A stretch of 64,000 bases of DNA from Nocardioides sp. YR527 (GCF_900101045.1 NZ_FNFN01000002.1:434001-498000), one strand, 5' to 3'; counted from the stretch's first letter, positions 26,237 through 34,722 are shown. Program-made: numbers and translations. The notes: generated from the letters alone by a model not told the origin.

Positions 26237-28237
26237 ATGGCGTACGAATCCCTGCTCTCACCGATCACCATCGGGTCGCTCACGCTGCGCAACCGGGTGG
26301 TGATGGGGTCGATGCACACCGGCCTCGAGGACCACGCGTGGGACATCCCGAAGCTGGCCGCCTACTTCGCCGAGCGGGCGCGCGGCGGCACCGGGCTGAT
26401 CATCACCGGCGGCTACGCGCCCAACAAGCGGGGCTGGCTCAAGCCGTTCGCGAGCGAGATGAGCTCCCGGCTGCACGCCGCCCAGCACCGCCGGGTCACC
26501 GGCGCGGTGCACGAGGAGGGCGGCGCGATCGCGATGCAGGTGCTGCACGCGGGTCGCTATGCCTACACGCCGTTCTCGGTCAGCGCTTCGGCCGTCCAGG
26601 CGCCGATCAACCCGTTCAAGCCCGCGGCCCTCTCCGACAAGGCCGTCGACGCGACCGTGAACGACTTCGCCAAGAGCGTCTCGCTGGCGAAGAGGGCCGG
26701 CTACGACGCGGTCGAGATCATGGGCTCGGAGGGCTACCTGATCAACCAGTTCCTCGCCGAGCGGACCAACCAGCGTGAGGACCGCTGGGGCGGCACCGCG
26801 ACCAACCGGATGCGGTTCCCGGTGGAGATCGTACGTCGCTCGCGCGAGCTGGTCGGCGACGACTTCCCGATCATCTTCCGGCTCTCGATCCTCGACCTGG
26901 TCGAGGACGGCCAGACCTGGGAGGAGACGATCGAGCTCGCCTACGCACTCCAGGACGCCGGCGTCTCGGTCTTCAACACCGGCATCGGCTGGCACGAGGC
27001 GCGGGTCCCCACCATCATCACCCAGGTCCCGCGTGGTGCGTGGCTGGACATGACCGCCCGCCTCAAGGCCGAGGTGTCGGTCCCGGTCTGCGCCTCCAAC
27101 CGGATCAACACTCCCGAGCTCGCCGACGAGGCGATCGCGACCGGCAAGGCCGACCTGGTCTCGATGGCCCGACCGCTGCTGGCCGACCCGGAGTTCGCCA
27201 AGAAGACCGCCGAGGGCCGCACCGACGAGATCAACACCTGCATCGCCTGCAACCAGGCCTGCCTGGACCACGCCTTCGCCAACAAGGCCGCCTCCTGCCT
27301 GGTCAACCCGCGCGCCGCGCGCGAGACCACCCTGGTGCTCCGGCCGACCAAGCTCAAGCAGAAGGTGGCCGTCGTCGGCGCCGGACCGGCCGGCCTCGCC
27401 GCCGCCACCTCGGCCGCGGAGCGCGGCTTCGCGGTGACCCTGTTCGAGAAGTCCTCGCAGATCGGAGGCCAGTTCCGCCTCGCGATGGCGGTGCCCGGCA
27501 AGGAGGACTTCAAGGACACGCTGCGCTACTTCACCCGCCGTCTCGAGGTGCTGGGCGTCGAGGTACGTCTCGACACCGAGGCCACCACCGCTGACCTGGA
27601 GCCCTTCGACCACGTCATCGTCTCCACCGGTGTCACGCCGCGGCTCCCGCAGATCGCCGGCTCCGAGGACGAGCGGGTCGTGACGTACGCCGATGTGCTC
27701 GCCGGTCGGGTCGTCCCAGGCCGTCGCGTCGCGGTGATCGGCGCCGGCGGCATCGGCGTCGACGTGTCCGCCTGGCTGACCCACCAGCCCGAGACCCTCG
27801 ATGAGTGGAAGGCCCGGTGGGGCGTCGGTGACCCGGCGACCTTCCGCGGCGGTCTGACCAGGCCGGTCCTGGAGGCACCGGCTCGCCAGGTGACCCTGCT
27901 GCAGCGGAAGGCCACCCCGATCGGCATCGGCCTCGGCAAGACCTCCGGCTGGGCCCACCGAGCCCACCTGAAGCAGGACGGCGTCAAGCAGGTCCGGGGC
28001 GCGACGTACGACAAGATCGAGGCCGGTGACGACTCCCTCACCCTCCACTACGCCGTCGACGGCGAGCCGCGCACGCTCGACGTCGATCACGTGATCCTCT
28101 GCGCTGGCCAGGAGTCGGTGCGAGACCTGTGGACCGAGCGCGAGCACTGGCACCTGATCGGTGGCGCCGACGTCGCCGCCGAGCTCGACGCCAAGCGCGC
28201 GATCAAGCAGGGAACCGAGGTCGCAGCCGGCCTGTGA
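26237..28237 (+). CDS. fadH: 2,4-dienoyl-CoA reductase / Old Yellow Enzyme family oxidoreductase
   Basis: About 666 residues from ATG 26237 (MAYESLLSPITIGSLTLRNR); an ATG at 26219 lies inside a palindrome. Neither start has a Shine-Dalgarno sequence, so the message may be leaderless. Residues 1-340 form the FMN TIM barrel (QVLHAGRYAY, GSEGYLINQFLAERTNQREDRWGG). The 4Fe-4S cysteines are in CIACNQACLD and ASCLVNP. Then come an FAD fold (VAVVGAGPAGLAAATSA) and an NADPH fold (RRVAVIGAGGIGVDVSAWL). This is the bacterial FadH layout, which reduces 2,4-dienoyl-CoA during oxidation of unsaturated fatty acids. Confidence 0.92.
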   Translation: MAYESLLSPITIGSLTLRNRVVMGSMHTGLEDHAWDIPKLAAYFAERARGGTGLIITGGYAPNKRGWLKPFASEMSSRLHAAQHRRVTGAVHEEGGAIAMQVLHAGRYAYTPFSVSASAVQAPINPFKPAALSDKAVDATVNDFAKSVSLAKRAGYDAVEIMGSEGYLINQFLAERTNQREDRWGGTATNRMRFPVEIVRRSRELVGDDFPIIFRLSILDLVEDGQTWEETIELAYALQDAGVSVFNTGIGWHEARVPTIITQVPRGAWLDMTARLKAEVSVPVCASNRINTPELADEAIATGKADLVSMARPLLADPEFAKKTAEGRTDEINTCIACNQACLDHAFANKAASCLVNPRAARETTLVLRPTKLKQKVAVVGAGPAGLAAATSAAERGFAVTLFEKSSQIGGQFRLAMAVPGKEDFKDTLRYFTRRLEVLGVEVRLDTEATTADLEPFDHVIVSTGVTPRLPQIAGSEDERVVTYADVLAGRVVPGRRVAVIGAGGIGVDVSAWLTHQPETLDEWKARWGVGDPATFRGGLTRPVLEAPARQVTLLQRKATPIGIGLGKTSGWAHRAHLKQDGVKQVRGATYDKIEAGDDSLTLHYAVDGEPRTLDVDHVILCAGQESVRDLWTEREHWHLIGGADVAAELDAKRAIKQGTEVAAGL

Positions 28238-28254
28238 CCCGATAGCCTCGGCAC

Positions 28255-28674
28255 ATGAGCGATCCCGACTGCCTGTTCTGCAACATCGTCGCGGGCAACA
28301 TCCCCTCGACGAAGGTCTACGAGGACGAGGAGACGTACGCCTTCACCGACATCGCCCCGGCGGCCGAAGGCCACACGGTGGTGGTGCCGAAGACGCACAC
28401 CAAGGACGTCCTCGAGGCCGACCCGGCGGTCTACGCAGCCACTGCGAAGACCGCCCAGGCGGTCGCGAAGCGGGCGGTCGAGGTGCTGCAGGCGGACGGG
28501 GTCAACGTACTCAACAACTGCGGGCCGGCCGCGTGGCAGACGGTGTTCCACCTGCACTTCCACGTGATCCCGCGCTACACCGACAAGACCAAGGACTCGC
28601 TCACCCTCCCCTGGGTGCCGAAGCCGGGTGACCTGGACGCGATCCGGGCGATCGGTGAGAAGCTCGCCTTCTAG
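28255..28674 (+). CDS. HIT-family protein
   Basis: A 139-residue histidine-triad protein. The N-terminal CLFCNIVAGNIPSTKVYEDE and the triad HLHFHVIPRY are clear. HIT proteins hydrolyse nucleoside phosphoramidates or dinucleotides; the two CxxC cysteines suggest a structural zinc. It starts 17 bases after the fadH stop on the same strand, so it is probably co-transcribed, though a functional link is not evident. Confidence 0.95.
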   Translation: MSDPDCLFCNIVAGNIPSTKVYEDEETYAFTDIAPAAEGHTVVVPKTHTKDVLEADPAVYAATAKTAQAVAKRAVEVLQADGVNVLNNCGPAAWQTVFHLHFHVIPRYTDKTKDSLTLPWVPKPGDLDAIRAIGEKLAF

Positions 28675-28678
28675 CGGC

Positions 28679-28706
28679 ACTGCCCAGGAACGACTGCCCA
28701 GGAACG
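28679..28706. repeat. 14-bp tandem duplication
   Basis: ACTGCCCAGGAACG occurs twice head to tail (28679-28692 and 28693-28706), directly after the HIT stop codon. Confidence 0.85.
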
Positions 28707-28710
28707 GCGG

Positions 28711-28739
28711 AGTGGCGGCGCACCGGGTGCGCCGCCACT
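28711..28739. terminator. Terminator between HIT gene and tannase-like gene
   Basis: AGTGGCGGCGCA and TGCGCCGCCACT form a 12-bp stem with a CCGGG loop. It lies between convergent genes and could serve both. Confidence 0.7.
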
Positions 28740-28752
28740 TAGCGATCACGGG

Positions 28753-30249
28753 TCAGGACAGGCTGCGAGGGGCCTTGCCCTCCTCCACCCAGCTCACCAG
28801 CGCCCCCAGCGGGTCCGCAGGTGCCGGGGCCGCACCCGGACCGCAGTGGGCGGCGCCGGGCACGAGGAAGAGCCGGTAGAAGTCGCTGGTCGCCCGGCGA
28901 CCGAAGCGCTTCTCGACCTCGTCGTGGTAGCGGATCGAGCCGCCGACGGGGACGAGCTGGTCGGCCAGGCCGTGCCAGGTCAGCAGCTTGCCACCGGCAC
29001 GACGGAAGCCGGACAGATCGGCGTCGTCGCTGGCGATGACGTCGTGGTACTGCTCCACCGACTGCTCGAGGTAGGCCTCGAAGTCGGCCTGGGTGATCGT
29101 GGTGAGGTCATAGGCCGGGTCCTGCTTCAGCAGGCTGGCGACCCAGCCGGTCGACACCGGGAAGGGGTAAGTGCCGATCGCACTGAGGTCGGCGCCCTTC
29201 GCCAGGCCGTACCAGAGCCGCTTCCCGGTCGAGGAGCGCGGACCGTCCCAGATCCGGTTCACGACCTCGGCGTCGGTGGCCGTGAGGGTCAGCTGCTCGC
29301 CGTCGCAGAGGACGGTCCGCCCGACGATGCTCTTCGCGTCGAAGTCGCAGGCGGACGGGTCCTCGATGACACCGTTCGTGTCCGGGCCGTCGCAGGCGGC
29401 GACGGCCGCGGCGGTGAAGGCGTCGAACTCGCACTTCGTCAGGTGGTCGTCCAGCTCGTTCTGCACCACGATCGGCCAGAGATCGGCCACGGCGAAGCGG
29501 TCCCAGGAGATCGCCGGTGCGTTGGCGAGCACCCCGTCGAAGTCCCCGGGATGACGCTGCGCCTCCATGTAGCCCTGGCGGCCGCCGGTCGAGCAGCCGT
29601 TCCAGTACGAGTACGCCGCCGCGCGGCCGTAGTGGGCGCGCGTGACCGCCTTGCCGACGACGGCCAGCTCGTGCGGGCCACGCTCGGCGAAGTTCTCCAG
29701 GACCGTCCGGTTCACCTGGCCGTCGGCGGTCAGCGCCCAGTCGGGCGTGTACCCGGTGGTCGGCGTCGCACCCGCGTCCGTGGTGCCGACGGCGTACCCG
29801 GCCTTGATCGCGTTCGCCTGGTCGGGGCCGAAGCCGCCGGCGAGGTAGCCGCTGCCGCCCAGCGCCTGGAAGCGTCCGGTCCACCCGGTCGCCGGCAACC
29901 ACACCTCGATCAGCTCGCGGTCACCGGCACGACCGTGCGTCAGCGTGACCTGGACCTGGCAGAACGCGGGCACCCCGGTCACCGGCGGGGGCGGCTCGGC
30001 CTGCCCGAACAACGGCGGGAACTGCAGGGTGCCGCCCGGCTCGGCGACCGCCGTGACGTCGACGACCCGGGCACCCTTGGGCGCGGAGACGTCCGGGACG
30101 ACGCATTCCGATGCGGCTTTGCCCGGGCCGGTCGCGGTCGTGGCCCCCGCGGAGGGCCGGTCGTGGTGGTTCGTGCCTGCGTACGCCGGCTGCACGGCGA
30201 ACGTGAGCGCTGCGACCAACGGGACCGCGGCGACCAAGAGCCTCTTCAT
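28753..30249 (-). CDS. Secreted tannase / feruloyl-esterase family protein
   Basis: A 498-residue secreted esterase. The start at 30249 follows GGAGGAG and gives a signal peptide (MKRLLVAAVPLVAALTFAVQ to AYA). The nucleophile motif GCSTGGRQGYMEAQRHP and the C-terminal GAAHCGPG are the cysteine-flanked serine and histidine of the tannase family, in which a disulfide joins the catalytic neighbours; an aspartate lies in LADQLVPVGGS. It probably hydrolyses aromatic esters of plant origin. The gene is downstream of the GH1-like gene on the same strand, which fits plant polymer use, but substrate is inferred. Confidence 0.88.
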   Translation of the reverse strand: MKRLLVAAVPLVAALTFAVQPAYAGTNHHDRPSAGATTATGPGKAASECVVPDVSAPKGARVVDVTAVAEPGGTLQFPPLFGQAEPPPPVTGVPAFCQVQVTLTHGRAGDRELIEVWLPATGWTGRFQALGGSGYLAGGFGPDQANAIKAGYAVGTTDAGATPTTGYTPDWALTADGQVNRTVLENFAERGPHELAVVGKAVTRAHYGRAAAYSYWNGCSTGGRQGYMEAQRHPGDFDGVLANAPAISWDRFAVADLWPIVVQNELDDHLTKCEFDAFTAAAVAACDGPDTNGVIEDPSACDFDAKSIVGRTVLCDGEQLTLTATDAEVVNRIWDGPRSSTGKRLWYGLAKGADLSAIGTYPFPVSTGWVASLLKQDPAYDLTTITQADFEAYLEQSVEQYHDVIASDDADLSGFRRAGGKLLTWHGLADQLVPVGGSIRYHDEVEKRFGRRATSDFYRLFLVPGAAHCGPGAAPAPADPLGALVSWVEEGKAPRSLS

Positions 30250-30260
30250 GTCGTTCTCCT

Positions 30261-30290
30261 CCTCGTGCGGCCCGCTCGGGCCGCACGAGG
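30261..30290 (-). promoter_or_regulatory. Hairpin abutting the Shine-Dalgarno of the tannase-like gene
   Basis: A perfect 13-bp GC stem with a 4-base loop. On the minus strand its last bases run straight into the AGGAGGAG ribosome site. It may be the terminator of the upstream GH1-like gene, or a leader structure that limits ribosome access. Further CCTGGC repeats with 7-bp pairing lie at about 30330-30350. Confidence 0.5.
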
Positions 30291-30374
30291 AACACTCCCT
30301 GGCAACACCCCGGTCCGACGCCAGGGAGACACCCTGGCCGACCCCCTGGCGGCATACCTGGCGAGGGATCAGAA

Positions 30375-31625
30375 CTAGCCGGTGGGAGCTCCCTCGGCAT
30401 GCGCCGCGACCATCTCCGCGTACCACCTGAAGGACCGCTTCGGCGTCCGCACCCCGGCGGCGTCGACGTGCACCAAGCCGTACTTCCCGCCCACGCCGTC
30501 CTCCCAGTCCTTCCCGGTGAACGGCGCCTCCCAGCCGTCGCGGTCGAGCAGGGTGTAGGCGTAGAAGCCGCGTACGTCGACTCCGCGCTCGATCGCGGCC
30601 GAGACCGCCTCCAGGTGTGCCTCGAGGTAGTCGATCCGGGCCTGGTCGTCGACCTCGCCGTCGACCATCGGAGCGTCGTACGCAGCACCGCACTCGGTCA
30701 CCACGATCGGCGGCATCGCGGCGCGATAGCGGGATCGGGTGATGATCAGCCACTCACGCAGGGCGGTGGGCACAACGCCCCAGCCGGTGTCGGTGGCGGG
30801 ATAGCCGACGAGCGGCACCATCCGGAACGGGATGTCGTCGCCCTCGGCGGAGGCGCCGATGCGTTGCGGAGCGAAGAAGTTGACCCCGTAGAAGTCGAGG
30901 GGCGAACGGATCACGGCCATGTCGCCCGGCATCGTGACCTCGTCGGCGAGACCGGCGATGTCACGGGGATAGCGGCCCATCAGCATCGCTTCGAGAGGCA
31001 CCGCGTTCCAGGCCAGGTCGATGAGCTTGGCCGCGCCGACATCGGCGGGGTCCTCCGAGAGCGGCCAGATCGGCTCGTGGTGGTTGGCACACCCGACCGA
31101 CTCGACACCGGCGGCGCGCAGCACCTGGACACCACGGCCGTGGGCGAGGAGGAGATGATGCATCGCCGCGACGACTCCCCAGCCCGCGCGGCGCCCGGGC
31201 GCGATCGTGCCGAGCCCGTATCCGAGGTAGCCGGCCACGTTGGGATCCTGGACCGGCACCCACTCCGGGATCCGGTCGCCGATCAGGTCCGCGACCGTCT
31301 CGGCGTAATCGCCGAACGCATCGACGGTGGCGCGGTTGAGCCAGCCGCCGTCGGCGGCCAGCGGCTCGGGCAGCTCGCCGGCGTAGAGCGTGGCCGACGG
31401 GCGCAGACCGGCCTCGAGCAGCTCGTCGGCCAGGCGGTCGTAACGAGCGCGGGCATCGGGATCGAAGGCACCGCGCCCACCCGGCTGAAGCTCACGCCAG
31501 GAGACCGCGAACCGGTAGCCAGGCGCACCGAGGCGTTGAAGCAGCGCAACGTCCTGCTCGCCCCCCGGCCGGGTGGCGTCTGCAGTGCCGAACACGAAGC
31601 CAGTCGGGAACTTGGGAAACGCCAC
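30375..31625 (-). CDS. Divergent GH1-fold protein (beta-glucosidase family) with altered catalytic motifs
   Basis: About 416 residues from GTG 31625 (VAFPKFPTGFVFG). The GH1 framework is clear: RFAVSWRELQP, GGWLNRATVDAFGDYAETVAD, GYGLGTIAPGRR, YGVNFF and KYGLVHVD. Several residues that define active GH1 enzymes are changed. The acid/base motif NEP is QDP (residues 126-128), TLYHWDLP is TLYAGELP (79-86), the N-terminal QxEGA is absent, and the C-terminal W-x-x-x-D-NFEW block is YTLLDRDGWEAPF. The nucleophile glutamate remains (VTECG, E311). It may have a different substrate or mechanism, or may bind sugar without classic hydrolysis. The start codons of this gene and the divergent pirin-like gene are only 9 bases apart. 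Confidence 0.8.
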   Translation of the reverse strand: MAFPKFPTGFVFGTADATRPGGEQDVALLQRLGAPGYRFAVSWRELQPGGRGAFDPDARARYDRLADELLEAGLRPSATLYAGELPEPLAADGGWLNRATVDAFGDYAETVADLIGDRIPEWVPVQDPNVAGYLGYGLGTIAPGRRAGWGVVAAMHHLLLAHGRGVQVLRAAGVESVGCANHHEPIWPLSEDPADVGAAKLIDLAWNAVPLEAMLMGRYPRDIAGLADEVTMPGDMAVIRSPLDFYGVNFFAPQRIGASAEGDDIPFRMVPLVGYPATDTGWGVVPTALREWLIITRSRYRAAMPPIVVTECGAAYDAPMVDGEVDDQARIDYLEAHLEAVSAAIERGVDVRGFYAYTLLDRDGWEAPFTGKDWEDGVGGKYGLVHVDAAGVRTPKRSFRWYAEMVAAHAEGAPTG

Positions 31626-31634
31626 GGCACAATC

Positions 31635-32333
31635 ATGACTGTGACTGCCCAGATCCGCCGAGGAAACGCCCGATTCACGGAACGTCCACCCGGCCTCCGG
31701 CCAGGAAAAATAACCTGGCACACCTACTCGTTCGGCCCCCACTACGACCCCGACCGCATCGGTTTCGGTCCGATCGTGACCTACGACGAACACCTGCTGC
31801 GCAGCGGTGAGGGGTTCGATACCCATCACCACGCCGGGGTCACGATCGTGACCTGGCCGCTGGCCGGCGAGGTGACCCACACCGACTCGACCGGCGCCAC
31901 CGGGACCGTCGCCCCCGGCCAGGTCGGTGTCTTCACCACCGGCGACGGTGTCGACCACTCCGAGTTCGCCTCGGCTGCCGGCACCCGGTTCATCCAGGTC
32001 TGGATCGCGGGCAGCACCGGCACGCCGGCGTACGCCGTCCACGACGTCGCCGCCGTCGAGGGCGAGTGGACCGAGGCCGTCCGCCTGGACCAGGGGACGC
32101 TGCGGGTCGGTCGCGTCGGCACCGCCGGACCCGCCGAGATCACCCTCCCGGGCGGCGACCTCCGCCATCTCCACGTCGCTTCCGGAGCGCTGCTGCGCAG
32201 CGGGATGGCCGAGCCGCTCACCGCCGGCGACGCCTTCGAGATCACCGCCGGCGAGGATCTGCCGCCGGAATTCACGGTCAGCGCGGGCGTACCGACGGAG
32301 CTTCTGCTCTGGACCTTCGACCAAGGCGGATAA
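31635..32333 (+). CDS. Pirin-like bicupin protein
   Basis: A 232-residue cupin. The start at 31635 gives MTVTAQIRRGNARFTERPPG. The segment HTYSFGPHYDPDRIGFGPIV followed by GFDTHHHAGVTIVTWPLAGE carries the metal-binding histidines of pirin-family proteins, and a second, weaker cupin lies in the C-terminal half. Some pirins have quercetinase activity, which would suit the plant-derived aromatic ester theme of the nearby tannase-like gene, but this is inference. Its promoter must overlap the 5' end of the divergent GH1-like gene. Confidence 0.85.
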   Translation: MTVTAQIRRGNARFTERPPGLRPGKITWHTYSFGPHYDPDRIGFGPIVTYDEHLLRSGEGFDTHHHAGVTIVTWPLAGEVTHTDSTGATGTVAPGQVGVFTTGDGVDHSEFASAAGTRFIQVWIAGSTGTPAYAVHDVAAVEGEWTEAVRLDQGTLRVGRVGTAGPAEITLPGGDLRHLHVASGALLRSGMAEPLTAGDAFEITAGEDLPPEFTVSAGVPTELLLWTFDQGG

Positions 32334-32414
32334 AGCGCGGACAGGGCGACGAAACGACGGCTACAGTCCGCCTAGACTGCTGCTCAGTGTGGAGACTCTG
32401 CTGAAGGATTTGGT

Positions 32415-32945
32415 GTGACGACGTTCCTCATCATCGGAGCCGTCGGGCTGGGCCTCCTGCTGGTGTCGCTGGTGATCGGCGACCTCCTCGACGGCTTCCT
32501 CGGCGGCCTGCTGGACTGGCTGGCGAGCGACTGGTTCTCCACGGCCGCGCTGGCCGGATTCGTGTCGGCGTTCGGGTTCGGCGGTGCCATCGCCCACGGG
32601 CCGCTGGACCTCGGCCTGCTGCCCTCGGTCCTGATCGGCTCCGTCGTCGGAGCACTCTTCGCCTGGTTCGCGCTGTGGCTGACCCGCCTGCTGAAGGAGG
32701 AGCACACCGACGCGGCGCCCTCGGGGGACGCCGCCGTCGGCCTGGACGCTGCCGTGATCACAACGATCCCGGCGGACGGGTTCGGCGTGGTGCGGGTCGC
32801 CCTCGGCGGCCACACGATGACCTACAACGCCAAGGCTCCCGACACCGACGAGGCGATCACGCCCGGCACCGCCGTGCACATCACCGGTGTCCTCTCACCG
32901 ACGGCAGTCACCGTCGCGCCGACCTGGCGCGAGATCACCTCCTGA
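32415..32945 (+). CDS. NfeD-like membrane protein, flotillin partner
   Basis: A 176-residue protein starting at GTG 32415. Hydrophobic segments are at about 4-30, 40-60 and 70-93, followed by a soluble C-terminal domain (GLDAAVITTIPADGFGVVRVALGG, ITGVLSPTAVTVAP) that looks like the OB-fold of NfeD proteins. The flotillin gene begins 15 bases later, the conserved NfeD-flotillin operon. Such pairs organise membrane microdomains. Although the transmembrane part is longer than usual, no protease domain is present, so it belongs to the short NfeD class. Confidence 0.85.
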   Translation: MTTFLIIGAVGLGLLLVSLVIGDLLDGFLGGLLDWLASDWFSTAALAGFVSAFGFGGAIAHGPLDLGLLPSVLIGSVVGALFAWFALWLTRLLKEEHTDAAPSGDAAVGLDAAVITTIPADGFGVVRVALGGHTMTYNAKAPDTDEAITPGTAVHITGVLSPTAVTVAPTWREITS

Positions 32946-32960
32946 CCTGAAGGGGTCCTC

Positions 32961-34463
32961 ATGGAACTGCTGGTGCCGATCGCCGGCCTTGTCGTACTTC
33001 TCATCCTGCTTCTGCTGCTGGTCACCAGCCGCTACAAGGTCGCCGGTCCCAACCAGGCGTTCATCGTCACCGGCCGCAAGGGCAAGGCGGTGCTCAACCC
33101 CGAGACCGGCCAGCTCACCACCGACCTGTCGGGTCAGAAGGTCGTGCTCGGCGGCGGCGTCTTCGTCGTGCCGTTCGTGCAGAAGCTGGCGACCATGGAC
33201 CTCTCCTCGCGCCGGATCTCGGTCCAGATCCGCGGCGCGGTCTCCGGGCAGGGCATCAAGCTCAACCTCGAAGGTGTCGCGATCGTGAAGGTGGGCGGCA
33301 ACGCCGACCAGATCCGGCTGGCCGCACAGCGCTTCCTCTCCCAGCAGCAGGAGATCGAGCCGTTCACCCAGGAGGTGCTCGCCGGTGCGCTGCGCTCGAT
33401 CGTCGGTGGTCTGACCGTCGAGCAGATCATCCGTGACCGGGCCGCGTTCGCCCAGCGGGTCGCCGACGAGTCCGAGTCCTCCCTCACCGGCCAGGGCCTG
33501 ATCCTGGACACCTTCCAGATCCAGGACGTCACCGACGACGGCTCCTACCTCGCCAACCTGGGCCGCCCTGAGGCCGCCCGCATCACCCAGGCTGCTTCGA
33601 TCGCCGAGGCGGAGGCGCGTCGTGCCGCCGAGCAGGCCCGGATCAAGGCCGAGGAGGAGATCGCGGTCGCCCAGCGCGCGCTCGCGCTCAAGCAGGCCGA
33701 GATCAAGGCCGAGACCGACGCGGCCTCGGCCAACGCCGCCGCCTCCGGCCCGCTGGCCCAGGCCGACCGCGACCAGGCCATCCTCACCGAGCAGGAGAAG
33801 GTCGCCGTACGTCAGGCCGCACTGACCGAGCGACAGCTCGAGACGCAGGTGCGCAAGCCCGCCGACGCGGAGCGCTACCGCGTCGAGCAGGAGGCGGAGG
33901 GCCGCCGCAACTCCGAGATCGCCGCCGCGGAGGCCCGCAAGGCGGCCACCATCGCCGCGGCCGAGGCCGACGCCGAGCAGGCGCGTCTCTCCGGCGAGGC
34001 CGAGAAGGCCCGCCGTGCCGCGCTGGCCGAGGCCGAGGCCATCGAGGGTGCCAAGCGCGGTGACGCGCAGAAGGCGCTGCGTCTGGCCGGTGCCGAGGCG
34101 ACCCGGGCCGAGGGTGAGGCGAGCGCGGCCGCGACCCTGGCCGTCGGTCACGCCGAGGCCGAGGCGATGGACAAGCGCGCCGCGGCGTTCGCGTCCTACA
34201 ACGACGCCGCCGTGCTGCAGATGCTCATCGAGGTCCTGCCCCAGGTCGCCAGGGAGGTCGCGGCGCCGATCAGCGCCATCGACAACCTCACCGTGCTCTC
34301 CACCGAGGGGGCCGGCGCCATCCCGAAGCAGGTCAACGACAACGTCGTCCAGACCCTCAACATGCTCAAGACCACGACCGGGGTCGACCTCGGCGGGATG
34401 CTCCGCAAGGCCGCCGACTCGACCTCGGCGAACGGCACCGCCGAGATCCCTGCCGGACAGTGA
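32961..34463 (+). CDS. Flotillin-family (SPFH) membrane scaffold protein
   Basis: A 500-residue protein. It has an N-terminal membrane helix (LVPIAGLVVLLILLLLLVTS), an SPFH domain (NQAFIVTGRKGKAVL, RRISVQIRGAVSGQGI, IVGGLTVEQIIRDRAAFAQRV) and a very long alanine/glutamate/arginine-rich coiled coil (about residues 205-400; for example AEAEARRAAEQARIKAEEE), ending in LPQVAREVAAPISAIDNLTV, the typical flotillin tail. It oligomerises at the membrane and shapes lipid domains. Cotranscribed with the NfeD-like gene upstream. Family assignment is firm. Confidence 0.95.
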   Translation: MELLVPIAGLVVLLILLLLLVTSRYKVAGPNQAFIVTGRKGKAVLNPETGQLTTDLSGQKVVLGGGVFVVPFVQKLATMDLSSRRISVQIRGAVSGQGIKLNLEGVAIVKVGGNADQIRLAAQRFLSQQQEIEPFTQEVLAGALRSIVGGLTVEQIIRDRAAFAQRVADESESSLTGQGLILDTFQIQDVTDDGSYLANLGRPEAARITQAASIAEAEARRAAEQARIKAEEEIAVAQRALALKQAEIKAETDAASANAAASGPLAQADRDQAILTEQEKVAVRQAALTERQLETQVRKPADAERYRVEQEAEGRRNSEIAAAEARKAATIAAAEADAEQARLSGEAEKARRAALAEAEAIEGAKRGDAQKALRLAGAEATRAEGEASAAATLAVGHAEAEAMDKRAAAFASYNDAAVLQMLIEVLPQVAREVAAPISAIDNLTVLSTEGAGAIPKQVNDNVVQTLNMLKTTTGVDLGGMLRKAADSTSANGTAEIPAGQ

Positions 34464-34519
34464 CCGATCCACACCTTGCTAACACCCGGTCACCAATCCT
34501 GTGGAAAAGGGACATAAAC

Positions 34520-34549
34520 GTGACAGCCAGGAACAAGTCTGGTTATGTA
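34520..34549 (+). promoter_or_regulatory. Candidate sigma-70-type promoter for the downstream ncRNA
   Basis: GTGACA (34520-34525) and TATGTA (34544-34549) with 18 bases between. Transcription would begin near 34556. Confidence 0.4.
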
Positions 34550-34555
34550 TCCACG

Positions 34556-34714
34556 TCGACGTAGGGAGGGAGCACTCCAAGCCTCGACCGGGCCTCGCGG
34601 CCGCAAGGCCGCCAGGCTCGCCCCTTGAGCTTCTCTACTGTTCCCCCCGTCGGTAGAGAAGCACCGAGGGAAATTGAATGTGGCCCGGCCTCACGGCCGG
34701 GCCACATCTTATTT
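34556..34714 (+). ncRNA. Candidate structured ncRNA, 6C-like
   Basis: A non-coding stretch between flotillin and the convergent PBP gene. It contains AGGGAGGGAGCACTCCAAGCC, a 9-bp hairpin (34630-34638 with 34653-34661) whose loop holds six cytosines (TGTTCCCCCCGTCG), and then a strong terminator hairpin with a TCTTATTT tail. Actinobacterial 6C RNAs are short, widely conserved RNAs built from stem-loops whose loops carry runs of about six C. I see only one such loop clearly; the other hairpin (around 34597-34612) has a GCAA loop. Identity is therefore probable rather than sure. Strand is supported by the terminator tail. Confidence 0.5.
34679..34706. terminator. Bidirectional terminator of ncRNA/flotillin side and PBP gene
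   Basis: Perfect 12-bp stem (34679-34690 with 34695-34706), loop TCAC. It is followed by TCTTATTT on the plus strand and by TTCAATTT on the minus strand, so it suits both convergent units. Confidence 0.8.
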
Positions 34715-34722
34715 GCCGGTCT

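Noticed and set aside
34544..34627. Short basic peptide frame inside the ncRNA region
   Set aside because: No ribosome site, and the frame overlaps structured RNA elements.
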